Assembly (NCBI GenBank): GCA_027531565.1 | Contig: JAPZSB010000007.1 | Location: 806,001-870,000, forward strand | DNA length: 64,000 nucleotides | From: Beijerinckiaceae bacterium | GTDB lineage: Bacteria > Pseudomonadota > Alphaproteobacteria > Rhizobiales > Beijerinckiaceae | Direction of reading: 5' to 3' | Notes under the pieces: model-generated | Database searches by the model: none | The model's input: the letters and a program-made list of their open reading frames with translations, nothing else | What the model was told of the DNA's origin: nothing | In this document: positions 25,640 to 34,319 of the stretch, in pieces | Position numbering within the stretch: the stretch's first letter is position 1 | Layout: every line of letters starts with the position of its first letter | Position numbers and translations under genes: made by a program

Positions 25640-27373
25640 GTGGATATCTCCCTGCTGGGGTTGCACCCCATCACCTATATTGTCACGGCAGCCGCGCTGG
25701 TTTTCGCGCTCGTTTCGGTTGCCCTGCTGCGCGACCTGCACCGGCTGCGGGAGCGGCACGGGAGGGCACAGGCCGAACGCGCCCGGCTCGACAGCGAACT
25801 CGACCGGCTCGGGCGGACGAGCGCCCGGGTGGAGGCGAGCAGCGAGGCCAAATCCCGCTTCCTCGCCACGGTGAGCCACGAGATCCGGACACCGCTGAAC
25901 GGCGTGCTCGGCATGGCCGACCTGATGATGGACACGCCGCTGACGCCGGAGCAGGCGAGCTATGCCCGGGCGATCAAGACCTCGGGCGAGGCTTTGCTCT
26001 CTCTGATCGAGGAGATCCTCGATTTCTCGCGGATCGAGGCCGGCAAGCTCGACGTGCAGGACCAGCCGGTCACACTGGCCAGCCTGGTCGAGGGGGTTGT
26101 CGAGCTGCTGGCGCCGCGCGCGCAGGGGAAGAATCTCGAGATTGCAGCGATGCTCGATCCGGGGCTGCCGGAAACGATCCTCACCGATGGTGCGCGGCTG
26201 CGCCAGATCCTGACCAATCTCGCCGGCAATGCCGTCAAGTTCACCGAAGCCGGAGGGGTCGGCGTTCGCGTCGACCGGCTCGACGACATGCTGCGCTTCA
26301 CCGTGTCGGATACCGGGCCGGGCATTCCGGACAACCGCCTCGACACGATCTTCGAGGAATTCGAGCAGGTCGAGATGCAGGCCAGCAAGCATGGCGGCAC
26401 CGGGCTGGGCCTTGCCATTTCGCGCCGGCTCGCCCGCCTGATGGGCGGCGACATCCATGCCCGCTCGACCCTCGGCCAGGGGGCGGAATTCGTGCTGCTG
26501 CTGCCGCTGCGGGATGCCGGCACGCCGCGCGAACGCTCCGCTTCCCTGCGGGCGGAGGGCCTCCAGGTCCTCATCCTCGCGGCCGGGCCGTTCGAGGGCG
26601 CATTTCTCGCCGGGCAGATCCGGCAGGCCGGTGGTGACTGCCGGATGGTGCGTCGGCCGGAGGATGCGCTGGCGGCCCTCGAGGCGCTGCCGGTCGACCT
26701 GTTGATGGTTGATGCGGCCTTCGGCGTCGAGGCGGCACGCCAGGTTGTCCGGGCGAGCCTGGCGGCCGGCTGCAAGCGCCATATCGTGCTGCTTTCCCCC
26801 TATGAGCGGCGCAGTTTCGGCCCGCCCTCTGCAGCGGGGTTCGACCGCTACCTCGTCAAGCCGGTCCGCAACCGTTCGCTTGCCGCCCAGCTGGGTGACT
26901 GGGACGGGCCGGAAGCGGCGATCGTGGCGGAGGCGCAGGAAGCCAGCCTCGGCGAGCCACTGGCCGGACGCCGGATCCTGATCGCCGAGGACAACGACAT
27001 CAACGCCCTGCTGGCCGGAAGGCTGATCGAGCGGCTGGGTGGCAGGCCCGTCCGGGCCTCGACCGGGCGCGAGGCGCTGACCTGGCTTGAAGCTTCGATC
27101 CTGCCGGGCGGGCAGCCCTTCGATGCCATGCTCTGCGATGTCCGGATGCCCGATCTCGACGGCCTCGCCGTCATCCGCGCCTGGCGGCGCCTCGAGGCAA
27201 GCCATGCGCTCCGGCCGATGCCTGCCCTGGCGCTGACGGCCAATGCCTTTGCCGAGGACCGCGAGGCCTGCCTCGATGCGGGCTTCGACGATTTCCTGCC
27301 CAAGCCGCTCGACCGGGACCGGTTCGTCTCGATCCTGGCCCGGCTGATGCCGCAGGCCCGCCAGGTCGCGTGA
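25640..27373 (+). CDS. Hybrid sensor histidine kinase with two receiver domains
   Basis: The 577-residue protein has one membrane segment (about 10-30), a short coiled coil and a HisKA domain with phospho-acceptor His80 (VSHEIRTPLNG). A HATPase domain (about 170-295, including DTGPGIPD and GTGLGLAI) and two receiver domains follow. The first receiver (about 308-417) lacks the N-terminal acidic pair and looks inactive; the second (about 441-573) keeps EDN, Asp500 and the KP lysine. There is almost no periplasmic sensor region. The start is GTG. olsB follows after 106 bases with its own Pho box. The signal is unknown. Confidence 0.9.
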   Translation: MDISLLGLHPITYIVTAAALVFALVSVALLRDLHRLRERHGRAQAERARLDSELDRLGRTSARVEASSEAKSRFLATVSHEIRTPLNGVLGMADLMMDTPLTPEQASYARAIKTSGEALLSLIEEILDFSRIEAGKLDVQDQPVTLASLVEGVVELLAPRAQGKNLEIAAMLDPGLPETILTDGARLRQILTNLAGNAVKFTEAGGVGVRVDRLDDMLRFTVSDTGPGIPDNRLDTIFEEFEQVEMQASKHGGTGLGLAISRRLARLMGGDIHARSTLGQGAEFVLLLPLRDAGTPRERSASLRAEGLQVLILAAGPFEGAFLAGQIRQAGGDCRMVRRPEDALAALEALPVDLLMVDAAFGVEAARQVVRASLAAGCKRHIVLLSPYERRSFGPPSAAGFDRYLVKPVRNRSLAAQLGDWDGPEAAIVAEAQEASLGEPLAGRRILIAEDNDINALLAGRLIERLGGRPVRASTGREALTWLEASILPGGQPFDAMLCDVRMPDLDGLAVIRAWRRLEASHALRPMPALALTANAFAEDREACLDAGFDDFLPKPLDRDRFVSILARLMPQARQVA

Positions 27374-27400
27374 CGGGACGGCCTTGGCATTGCTTTGAAT

Positions 27401-27418
27401 TTGTCATCGAATTGTCAT
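27401..27418 (+). promoter_or_regulatory. Pho box before olsB
   Basis: The site is TTGTCAT, four bases (CGAA), TTGTCAT: two perfect seven-base direct repeats at the spacing of the PhoB consensus (CTGTCAT-N4-CTGTCAT), differing only in the first base of each. It lies 61 bases before the olsB ATG. PhoB is known to induce olsB during phosphate limitation in Sinorhizobium, which supports the call. Confidence 0.85.
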
Positions 27419-27479
27419 AAGCAGGGGGCAGAAGCATCGGGCAATCCGGCTCCAACCGGATTTGCCAAGGGAGAATGCC

Positions 27480-28427
27480 ATGCTCCGGCCGAATGTGCCT
27501 GGTGCCCAACCGAGCCCCTCCAGGCGGCTCAGGAACCCCTTTCTCGATCCCCGCGCTCTTGTCGGCAAGCTGAACCCCACCAACCGGATCGTCCGGGATG
27601 GCGGTGGCCTGCCGGAATCGCTCGGCCGGATCGGCTCACTGGAAGTCCGGCTGGCCCGGACGACCAAGGATATCCGCCGCGCCCAGAGGCTGCGCTACAA
27701 GGTCTTCTTCGAGGAGATGAGCGCGACGCCGAACGCGCGCAATCTCATCTCCCGCCGCGATGTCGACCCGTTCGACCGGATCTGCGACCATCTCCTCGTC
27801 ATCGACCACGAGGGCAAGACCAGCCGGTTCGGCAAATCCAAGCCGAAAGTGATCGGAACCTACCGCCTGCTGCGCTCCGACGTGGCGGCAGCGCAGGGTA
27901 CCGATTTCTACACCGCCAGCGAATATGATCTCGGCCCGCTTCTCGCCGCCAATCGCGGGGCTCGGATGCTCGAACTCGGCCGTTCCTGCGTGCTGAAACC
28001 GTGGCGCACCAAGCGGACGGTCGAACTGCTCTGGCACGGCATCTGGCGGTATGTGCTCCATCACAGGATCGAGCTGATGTTCGGCTGCGCCAGCCTCGAA
28101 GGGACCGATCCCCAGGCTCTGGCCCTGCCGCTGGCCTTCCTGCATCACCATGCCCGGGCACCGGAAGGCCTCTCGGCGCGCGCGCTGCCATGGCGTCACA
28201 CGCCGATGGACCGGATGGAGAAGGATGCCGTTGATCTCAAGGCCGCGATGAAGACGCTGCCGCCGCTGATCAAGGGCTATCTCCGCCTCGGCGCGCTCTT
28301 CGGCGAGGGTGCGGTGATCGACCGGCAATTCGGCACCACCGATGTGTTCGTGGTGGTCAAGGTCAGTTCGATCGACCCGCGCTACATCGCCTATTACGGC
28401 GCGGATGCAGGCCGTCACACGGCCTGA
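27480..28427 (+). CDS. olsB: L-ornithine N(alpha)-acyltransferase OlsB
   Basis: OlsB attaches a 3-hydroxy fatty acid from acyl carrier protein to ornithine, making lyso-ornithine lipid, the first step to phosphorus-free ornithine lipids. The 315-residue protein carries the OlsB/GNAT-like fold, including the family stretches AQRLRYKVFFEEM, DVDPFDRICDHLLV, ELGRSCVLKPWR and MFGCASLEGTDP. The ATG at 27480 is preferred over TTG at 27462 because AAGGGAGA ends five bases before it. Its end overlaps the convergent SDR gene by 13 bases. olsA, the second-step enzyme, is not in the window. Confidence 0.88.
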   Translation: MLRPNVPGAQPSPSRRLRNPFLDPRALVGKLNPTNRIVRDGGGLPESLGRIGSLEVRLARTTKDIRRAQRLRYKVFFEEMSATPNARNLISRRDVDPFDRICDHLLVIDHEGKTSRFGKSKPKVIGTYRLLRSDVAAAQGTDFYTASEYDLGPLLAANRGARMLELGRSCVLKPWRTKRTVELLWHGIWRYVLHHRIELMFGCASLEGTDPQALALPLAFLHHHARAPEGLSARALPWRHTPMDRMEKDAVDLKAAMKTLPPLIKGYLRLGALFGEGAVIDRQFGTTDVFVVVKVSSIDPRYIAYYGADAGRHTA

Positions 28428-29290
28428 CCGCCAGCCTCGAGGCAGCCGCGCAGCCCCTCGCGATAGGTCGGGTAGCGGAAGGCATAGCCCAGCCGCGTCT
28501 TGATGCGCGCATTTGAGACGCGCTTGTTCTCACCGTAGAAGCTGCGCGCCATGGGCGAGAGATCGGCCGTCTCGAAAGGCTGTTCCGGCGGCGGTTCCAC
28601 CCCGAGCAGGCCGGCCGCATGGGCGACGACATCCTGCGGCGGGCAGGGCTCGTCATCGGTCAGGTTGAGGATGCCCAGCGGCCCGGTGCCGATCAGGGCG
28701 GCCGCGACGGCGCCGGCAATATCGCCGACATGGATGCGGTTGAAGACCTGCCCCGGCTTGACGAGCCGCCGGGCCGTGCCCGCGCGCAGGTTCTCGATGG
28801 CCGATCGCCCGGGACCATAGATGCCGGAGAGGCGGAAGATCGCGAGTTCCGCCCCCTGCAGGGACGAGAAATCCTGCCAGGCCTGCTCGGCAGCCAGGCG
28901 CTGCACCGAACGCGGCGATGCCGGCCGCGGGGCCGTATCCTCGTCCACCCATCCGCCCTGATGATCGCCATAGACCCCGACCGTGGAGAGATAGGCGATC
29001 CGCGTCAGGGCCGGCAGGGCAAGGGCGGAAAGCCCGGCGCGCAGCAGCGGATCACCGGCCTCGTCCGGCGGGGCGGAGACCAGCAGATGCGTCGCGCCGG
29101 CCAGAGCGGCCGCAAGAGACGGCGCAATCCTGCTGCCGTCGAACACCAGCGCATCCCGGCCTGCCGCCCGCAACGAGGCCGCCTTGGCTTCGCTCCGGAC
29201 CGTGACCGTGATCCCCTCGGCATGCGGCCGGACCTCGTTCTCGATAGCCGAGGCGGAATAGCCGAACCCGATGATCACCAGCTGCATCAT
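28415..29290 (-). CDS. SDR-type NAD(P)-binding epimerase-like protein
   Basis: The 291-residue protein has a Rossmann fold of the extended short-chain dehydrogenase/epimerase type. A glycine-rich GFGYSAS lies at the N-terminus, STVGVYG in the middle and FRLSGIYGPGRSAIENLR after it. The usual YxxxK catalytic pair is not evident; the place after the serine strand reads RSVQRLAAEQ. That fits YeeZ-like members, whose substrate is unknown. Its ATG overlaps the queG stop (ATGA), so it is probably co-translated with queG. The 3' end overlaps olsB by 13 bases. Confidence 0.82.
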   Translation of the reverse strand: MMQLVIIGFGYSASAIENEVRPHAEGITVTVRSEAKAASLRAAGRDALVFDGSRIAPSLAAALAGATHLLVSAPPDEAGDPLLRAGLSALALPALTRIAYLSTVGVYGDHQGGWVDEDTAPRPASPRSVQRLAAEQAWQDFSSLQGAELAIFRLSGIYGPGRSAIENLRAGTARRLVKPGQVFNRIHVGDIAGAVAAALIGTGPLGILNLTDDEPCPPQDVVAHAAGLLGVEPPPEQPFETADLSPMARSFYGENKRVSNARIKTRLGYAFRYPTYREGLRGCLEAGGQAV

Positions 29291-30414
29291 GCCTGCTCCC
29301 CTGCCGCGAGCGCGGCCTCCCATTCGTCCCGCACGTCGGCATCCGGCTCGCCCGGCAGGCGATGCCGCGCGGCCTGCCGCACCTGCTCCGGCGGGGCGAG
29401 GCGGGCCAGTGCCCAGATGGCCATGCCGCGCACGAGGGGCGATTCATCATCCAGCCGGGCCTCGACGAGAGGCAGGAAGCGCGGCAGGCCGGAATTACCG
29501 ATGGCGATCAGCACGTTCCGGACGAACCGGTCACGCCCGGTGCGCTTTATCGGCGTGCCGGCATAGAGCGCCCGGAACGCCGCGTCGTCGAGCCTGACGA
29601 GATCGGCGAGATCAGGCCCGGCGAGATCGCCGCGGAGGGCGAGCTTCTGGTCGCGGCTGGCGGCGGCGAACTTGTTCCACGGACAGACCGCGAGGCAATC
29701 ATCGCAGCCGAACACCCGGTTGCCGAAGGCCGGGCGGAGATCGCGCGGGATGACGCCCTTGTGCTCGATGGTGAGATAGGCAATGCAGCGGCGCGAATCG
29801 AGCCGGTAGGGCCCCGGGAACGCATCGGTGGGGCAGGAATCGAGGCAGCGGCGGCAGCGGCCGCAATGATCCTCGCCGGGTGGTTCCGGCGCGATCTCCA
29901 GCGTGGAATAGACCGCCCCGAGAAAGAGCCAGTTGCCGAAATCGCGGCTCACCAGAACCGTGTGCTTGCCCTGCCAGCCGAGGCCCGCCTGCATGGCCAG
30001 CGGCTTCTCCATGACCGGCGCTGTATCGACAAAGACCTTCACCTCGCCGCCGTGATGCTCGACCAGTTCGCGCGCGAAGGCCTTGAGCCGTGCCTTGATC
30101 ACATCGTGGTAATCGCGCCGGAGCGCATAGAGCGCGAGGGAGGCCTTGTCCGGATGCGCGAGGCCGGCAAGGACATCGCCCTCGATGCCGTAATTCGTGC
30201 CGAGCACCAGCACGGAACGGACCTCCGGCCAGAGCTGCTTCGGCGAAGCCCGGCGTTCCGGCTCGCGGGCCATCCAGCCCATCTCGCCCTCGAAGCCGTT
30301 GGCCAGCCAGTCCGCGAGGCCGGATTCGCGCGCGGCATCGCCCTCGGGTGCGGCAACGCCCAGCGCGTCGAAACCGTGTTTCCCGGCGAGCGGGCGCAGA
30401 TCGGCGGCGCTCAG
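29287..30414 (-). CDS. queG: Epoxyqueuosine reductase QueG
   Basis: QueG uses cobalamin and two [4Fe-4S] clusters to reduce epoxyqueuosine to queuosine in certain tRNA anticodons. The protein shows the N-terminal GFDALGV segment, the cobalamin-binding region with DTAPVMEKPLA and GLGWQGKHT, and two cluster motifs (CGRCRRCLDSCPT, then CDDCLAVCPW). A HEAT-like C-terminal tail follows. The start is unusual: no ATG or GTG lies in frame near the family N-terminus. A CTG at 30414 overlapping the stop of the upstream gene gives 375 residues, the family length; a TTG at 30540 would overlap that gene by 130 bases. Confidence 0.9.
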   Translation of the reverse strand: MSAADLRPLAGKHGFDALGVAAPEGDAARESGLADWLANGFEGEMGWMAREPERRASPKQLWPEVRSVLVLGTNYGIEGDVLAGLAHPDKASLALYALRRDYHDVIKARLKAFARELVEHHGGEVKVFVDTAPVMEKPLAMQAGLGWQGKHTVLVSRDFGNWLFLGAVYSTLEIAPEPPGEDHCGRCRRCLDSCPTDAFPGPYRLDSRRCIAYLTIEHKGVIPRDLRPAFGNRVFGCDDCLAVCPWNKFAAASRDQKLALRGDLAGPDLADLVRLDDAAFRALYAGTPIKRTGRDRFVRNVLIAIGNSGLPRFLPLVEARLDDESPLVRGMAIWALARLAPPEQVRQAARHRLPGEPDADVRDEWEAALAAGEQA

Positions 30415-31100
30415 AAGTCCAGGTCGGTGTAATGGCCCGCCGGCAGCAGGCCGCGGATCCGGTCGCCCAGCAGGGTCCGGAAGGCCGGGCGCGATTTCAG
30501 CTTCGCGTACCAGAGCTTCGCGGTCTCGTCGGCTGACCAATCCACTTCCCCCAGATAATCGATGGCCGAAAGCTGCGCGGCGGCTGCGAGATCGGCATAG
30601 GTGAGCCGGTCGCCGGCGATCCAGTTATGCTGATGCAGGATATGGCCGAGATAGTGAAGGTGATAGCGCAAATTGCTCCGGGCCGCCCGGAGGATGCCGG
30701 GGTCCGGCGCGGTCGCGGCGCCGTTGGTGGCATGCCGCTTGAACAGCTTCTCGTTGAGCAGGGGTTCGCCGACTTCCATGTAGAACTTGACATGGAACCA
30801 GTTGAGCAGCCGGCGGACCTCGACGCGGCCGGAGGGATCCTCCGGCAGGAGCCGCCGGTCCGCAAGGACGAGGCCGCGCGTCTCGTCCAGATATTCGGCG
30901 ATGACAGTGGCCCCCGGCACGACCTGCCCGTCCTGTTCGACAAGAACCGGGATCGTTCCGGCCGGATTGAGCGCCAGGAATTCGCGCCGGCGCTCGAAGA
31001 CATTCTCCTCGACGAGTTCGCCTTCCATCTGCAACTCGCCCATGATCAGGCGGACGAAACGGGAATGCGGATCGAGCGGGTGATGGTACAGGACAGCCAT
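30411..31100 (-). CDS. fzlA: FzlA-like GST-fold cell division protein
   Basis: FzlA binds FtsZ filaments and promotes constriction and septal wall synthesis in alphaproteobacteria; it has a glutathione S-transferase fold without being a normal GST. The 229-residue protein has a thioredoxin-like N-terminal domain (about 3-80, HHPLDPHSRFVRLIMGE) and a helical C-terminal domain with NWIAGDRLTYADLAAAA. The C-terminal tail YTDLDF resembles the conserved FzlA end. The neighbours queG and uppP also fit what I recall for fzlA loci. A general GST-family protein is the fallback. Confidence 0.72.
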   Translation of the reverse strand: MAVLYHHPLDPHSRFVRLIMGELQMEGELVEENVFERRREFLALNPAGTIPVLVEQDGQVVPGATVIAEYLDETRGLVLADRRLLPEDPSGRVEVRRLLNWFHVKFYMEVGEPLLNEKLFKRHATNGAATAPDPGILRAARSNLRYHLHYLGHILHQHNWIAGDRLTYADLAAAAQLSAIDYLGEVDWSADETAKLWYAKLKSRPAFRTLLGDRIRGLLPAGHYTDLDF

Positions 31101-31248
31101 AACGTCTTGAGGGTTGTGCCGGAACCGCTGCATGAGGCAAAGGCGGTAAGGTGGCTTTCATCAAGTCCCCGCTATAGAGGACAGCCACCGGGGCCTCAAC
31201 CATGTTGACGGGATCCGGTACCACGGCCCCCGACATGGTTATCGAACA

Positions 31249-32052
31249 ATGAATACCGCGCTTGCCCTCAAGGCCGCCCTCCTCGGCTTCATCGAGGGGC
31301 TCACCGAGTTCCTGCCGGTCTCCTCGACCGGCCACCTGATCCTGTTCGGGCATTACCTGAATTTCCATTCGCCCGGCCACAGCTTCGAGGTGCTGATCCA
31401 GCTCGGCGCGATCCTCGCGATCCTCTCGGTCTATTCGATGAAGCTGATCGCACTGGCGAAGGGCGCCTTCACCAACCGCCGGTCGCAGATGTTCATCCTC
31501 GCCATCCTCGTCGCGTTCCTGCCGGCGATGGTGATCGGCTATTTCGCGCGGGACTTCATCAAGGGCGTGCTGTTCAACCCGTTCGTGGTCTGCATCAGCC
31601 TGATCTCGGGCGGGCTCGTGCTGCTGGTGGTCGACGAGACCCGGTTCGAGCGCAAGGTCGAGGACGTGATGGACATTCCGCTGCCCATGGCGCTGAAGAT
31701 CGGCGCCTTCCAGTGCCTTGCCATGATCCCCGGTGTCTCGCGCTCGGGCGCGACGATTGTCGGGGCAATGCTGATGGGCGCGGAAAAGCGCGTCGCGGCG
31801 GAATTCTCGTTCTTCCTCGCCATGCCGACCATGGCGGGCGCCTTCGCCTTCGACCTGCTGAAGAGCTACAAGTCGCTCGCCTTCGATGACGTGATGGCGG
31901 TGATGATCGGGTTCGTCTTCGCCTTCCTGACCGGGCTGGTTGTCGTGCGCGGCTTCCTGGGCTTCGTCTCGAAGCACGGCTTCACGCCCTTCGCCTGGTG
32001 GCGGATCATTGTCGGCTGCTTCGGCCTCGCGGCCTGGTTCGTCTATCGCTGA
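31249..32052 (+). CDS. uppP: Undecaprenyl-diphosphatase UppP (BacA)
   Basis: UppP removes a phosphate from undecaprenyl diphosphate, recycling the lipid carrier for peptidoglycan and surface sugars. The 267-residue inner-membrane protein has about eight membrane segments and both family motifs: [14 protein letters not shown] (residues about 15-28) and [10 protein letters not shown] (about 160-172). It is divergent from fzlA with 148 bases between; the ribosome site is weak. Its stop is three bases from the convergent nth stop. Confidence 0.95.
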   Translation: MNTALALKAALLGFIEGLTEFLPVSSTGHLILFGHYLNFHSPGHSFEVLIQLGAILAILSVYSMKLIALAKGAFTNRRSQMFILAILVAFLPAMVIGYFARDFIKGVLFNPFVVCISLISGGLVLLVVDETRFERKVEDVMDIPLPMALKIGAFQCLAMIPGVSRSGATIVGAMLMGAEKRVAAEFSFFLAMPTMAGAFAFDLLKSYKSLAFDDVMAVMIGFVFAFLTGLVVVRGFLGFVSKHGFTPFAWWRIIVGCFGLAAWFVYR

Positions 32053-32055
32053 GCC

Positions 32056-32778
32056 TCACCTCGCCTTCGTGGCGGGCGGCGCCGATTTCGGTTCGTGCCG
32101 GCAGAGATCGGCCAGCGGGCAGCGCCAGCATTCGGGCTTGCGCGCCTTGCACAGATATCGCCCGTGCAGGATCAGCCAGTGATGGGCGTGCAGGCGGTAC
32201 GGCTCGGGGATGAGGCGGTCGAGCCCGGCTTCCACGGCTTCCGGCGTCTTGCCCGGGGCGATGGGCAGCAGGTTCGAGACGCGGAAGACATGCGTATCGA
32301 CCGCGAAGGTCGCTTCGCCGAACGCCATGTTGAGCACCACATTCGCGGTTTTCCGGCCAACGCCCGGCAGCGTGACCAGCGCATCGCGGTCCGCCGGCAC
32401 CTCGCCGCCGAACCGCTCGATCAGCGCCTGGCTGAGCAGGATGACGTTCTTCGCCTTGTTGCGGAACAGGCCGATCGTCTTGATCAGTTCGCGCACGCGA
32501 TCCTCGCCGAGCGCGAGCATTTTTCCCGGCGTATCTGCCTCTGCAAAAAGTCTGCGCGTGGCCTTGTTGACGCCGGCATCGGTGGCCTGCGCCGACAGCA
32601 CCACCGCGACCAGCAGGGTGAAGGCGTTGGTGTGTTCGAGCTCGCCCTTCGGTTCCGGCTCGATGGCGTGGAGCCGGCGGAACATCTCGGCGATCTCCGC
32701 CACCGGCCGGTCCTTCGGGCGGGCCGGCTTGCGCTTCACAGGGGATGCAGATGCGGGCTTTTGTCTCACGGCGGACAT
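32056..32778 (-). CDS. nth: Endonuclease III
   Basis: Endonuclease III removes oxidised pyrimidines and nicks the abasic site in base excision repair. The 240-residue protein has the helix-hairpin-helix LPGVGRKTAN with catalytic Lys143, catalytic Asp161 in VDTHVFRVSN, and a [4Fe-4S] cluster formed by Cys210, Cys217, Cys220 and Cys226. A basic N-terminal tail of about 25 residues is extra compared with E. coli Nth. GAGGAAA precedes the ATG. It is divergent from the DUF2244 gene, 63 bases apart, a pairing common in alphaproteobacteria as I recall. Confidence 0.96.
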   Translation of the reverse strand: MSAVRQKPASASPVKRKPARPKDRPVAEIAEMFRRLHAIEPEPKGELEHTNAFTLLVAVVLSAQATDAGVNKATRRLFAEADTPGKMLALGEDRVRELIKTIGLFRNKAKNVILLSQALIERFGGEVPADRDALVTLPGVGRKTANVVLNMAFGEATFAVDTHVFRVSNLLPIAPGKTPEAVEAGLDRLIPEPYRLHAHHWLILHGRYLCKARKPECWRCPLADLCRHEPKSAPPATKAR

Positions 32779-32841
32779 GACGGGTTGATTTTCCTCGCGA
32801 ACAGCCTGCTTTTCTAGTGCAGGCCCGGGAGGAAACCTAGC

Positions 32842-33348
32842 GTGTCCACGCCCCCGAACGACCCGATTTCACCGCTGGAAGTCCCGCTCTTCGAAGCGAC
32901 GCTGCATCCGCACCGTTCACTGTCGCGGAACGGTCTCGCCTTCGTGATGGGTTTCGTCGGATTGGTGGGCCTCGCGGTCTCGATCCCGTTCCTGATCCTC
33001 GGGGCATGGCCGATCGCCGGCTTCATGGGCCTGGATGTGGCGCTGATCTATGCCGCGTTCCGCTACCACAACGCCACCGCCCGGGCCTATGAACAGATCG
33101 TCCTGTCGCAGATCGAATTGCTGTTCCGCTCGGTCAGCTGGCGCGGCGCGGTCCGCGAGGTTCGGTTCAATCCGCTCTGGACGCGGCTCGAGAAAAAGGA
33201 ACATCCGGAATTCGGCATCGAAAAGCTGGCGCTGGTGCAGGGCCGCTCCCGGGTGGAGATTGCCAGCATGCTGGGCCCGGACGAGCGGGCAGCGTTTGCC
33301 GCCGACTTCCAGGAGGCCCTCGCCCGGTCGCGCCGCTGGTCGGCATGA
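32842..33348 (+). CDS. DUF2244 integral membrane protein
   Basis: The 168-residue protein has two close membrane segments (about 33-55 and 59-75) flanked by a cytoplasmic N-terminus and a polar C-terminal domain with LTRLEKKEHPEFGIEKLAL-like sequence. This matches DUF2244, a family of unknown function found mainly in alphaproteobacteria. The start is a GTG with a strong GGGAGGAAA before it (32827-32835). It is divergent from nth and precedes the alkyltransferase gene by 56 bases, so it may belong with DNA-repair genes by position only. Confidence 0.85.
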   Translation: MSTPPNDPISPLEVPLFEATLHPHRSLSRNGLAFVMGFVGLVGLAVSIPFLILGAWPIAGFMGLDVALIYAAFRYHNATARAYEQIVLSQIELLFRSVSWRGAVREVRFNPLWTRLEKKEHPEFGIEKLALVQGRSRVEIASMLGPDERAAFAADFQEALARSRRWSA

Positions 33349-33404
33349 AATCGGGTGGTGACGCTGCCATTCCGTGCCTAGATTGACCGGCATGGAGGTT
33401 CGCC

Positions 33405-34286
33405 ATGCTTGATCGTCTTGCCGGATTGCCCGGTTCCCAGGCCGCGACGGATTACGCGCTCGTGCAGCGGGCGCTCCGCTTCATCACCGAGGCCAGCCGC
33501 CACCAGCCCGGCATCGAGGAGATTGCCGCCGCCACCGGCCTCTCCGCCGGTGACCTGACGGCCCTGTTCCGCCGCTGGTGCGGCCTCACACCCAAGGCTT
33601 TCCTGCAGGCCGTGACGCTGGACAATGCGAAGCGCCTGCTCGACGAAGGCATGCCGCTGCTCGATTGCGCCTTCGAGGTCGGCATGTCCGGCCCGTCGCG
33701 GCTGCATGACCTGTTCGTCACCCATGAGGCGATGTCGCCCGGGGAATACAAGAATGGCGGCGCGGGCCTCAGGATCACCTATGATTTCGTGCCCTCGCCT
33801 TTCGGTATCGCGCTGCCGATGATCAATGACCGCGGCCTGTGCGGTCTCGCCTTCTGCGACGAGGGCGGCGAGGCGGCAGCCTTCGAGGATATGCGCCGGC
33901 GCTGGCCGAACGCGGCCTACGAGAAAGATACGGCGAAGATCGCGCCCGTTGCCCGCCGGATCTTTGCCGAAGAGGCCTGGCAGCCGGACCAGCCGCTGAA
34001 CGTGTTCCTGATCGGCACCGATTTCGAGATCCGCGTCTGGCAGACCTTGCTGCGGATCCCGATGGGCCGGGCGACCACCTATTCCGCCATCGCGGCGGAA
34101 CTGGACAACCCGAAGGCCGCGCGGGCCGTCGGCGCAGCCGTGGGCCGGAACCCGATCTCCTTCGTCGTGCCCTGCCATCGCGTTGTCGGGAAGTCCGGCG
34201 CGCTGACCGGCTATCACTGGGGCCTGACGCGCAAGCGTGCCATGCTCGGCTGGGAGGCCGCACAGACGGGGACTGCAGGCGGCTGA
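33405..34286 (+). CDS. AraC-type HTH / methylated-DNA cysteine methyltransferase fusion
   Basis: The 293-residue protein joins an AraC-type helix-turn-helix region (about 20-115) to a methylguanine-DNA methyltransferase domain (about 125-285). The acceptor Cys257 lies in VPCHRV, with the helix RAVGAAVGRNP before it. It transfers the alkyl group from O6-methylguanine to itself. It lacks the N-terminal metal-binding Ada domain that senses methylphosphotriesters, so it is not full Ada. GGAGG lies six bases before the ATG. The helix-turn-helix may regulate genes or only help DNA binding. Confidence 0.93.
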   Translation: MLDRLAGLPGSQAATDYALVQRALRFITEASRHQPGIEEIAAATGLSAGDLTALFRRWCGLTPKAFLQAVTLDNAKRLLDEGMPLLDCAFEVGMSGPSRLHDLFVTHEAMSPGEYKNGGAGLRITYDFVPSPFGIALPMINDRGLCGLAFCDEGGEAAAFEDMRRRWPNAAYEKDTAKIAPVARRIFAEEAWQPDQPLNVFLIGTDFEIRVWQTLLRIPMGRATTYSAIAAELDNPKAARAVGAAVGRNPISFVVPCHRVVGKSGALTGYHWGLTRKRAMLGWEAAQTGTAGG

Positions 34287-34319
34287 ACCACCGGCCCTGT
34301 TTGTCAGGACGGCCGGCGC

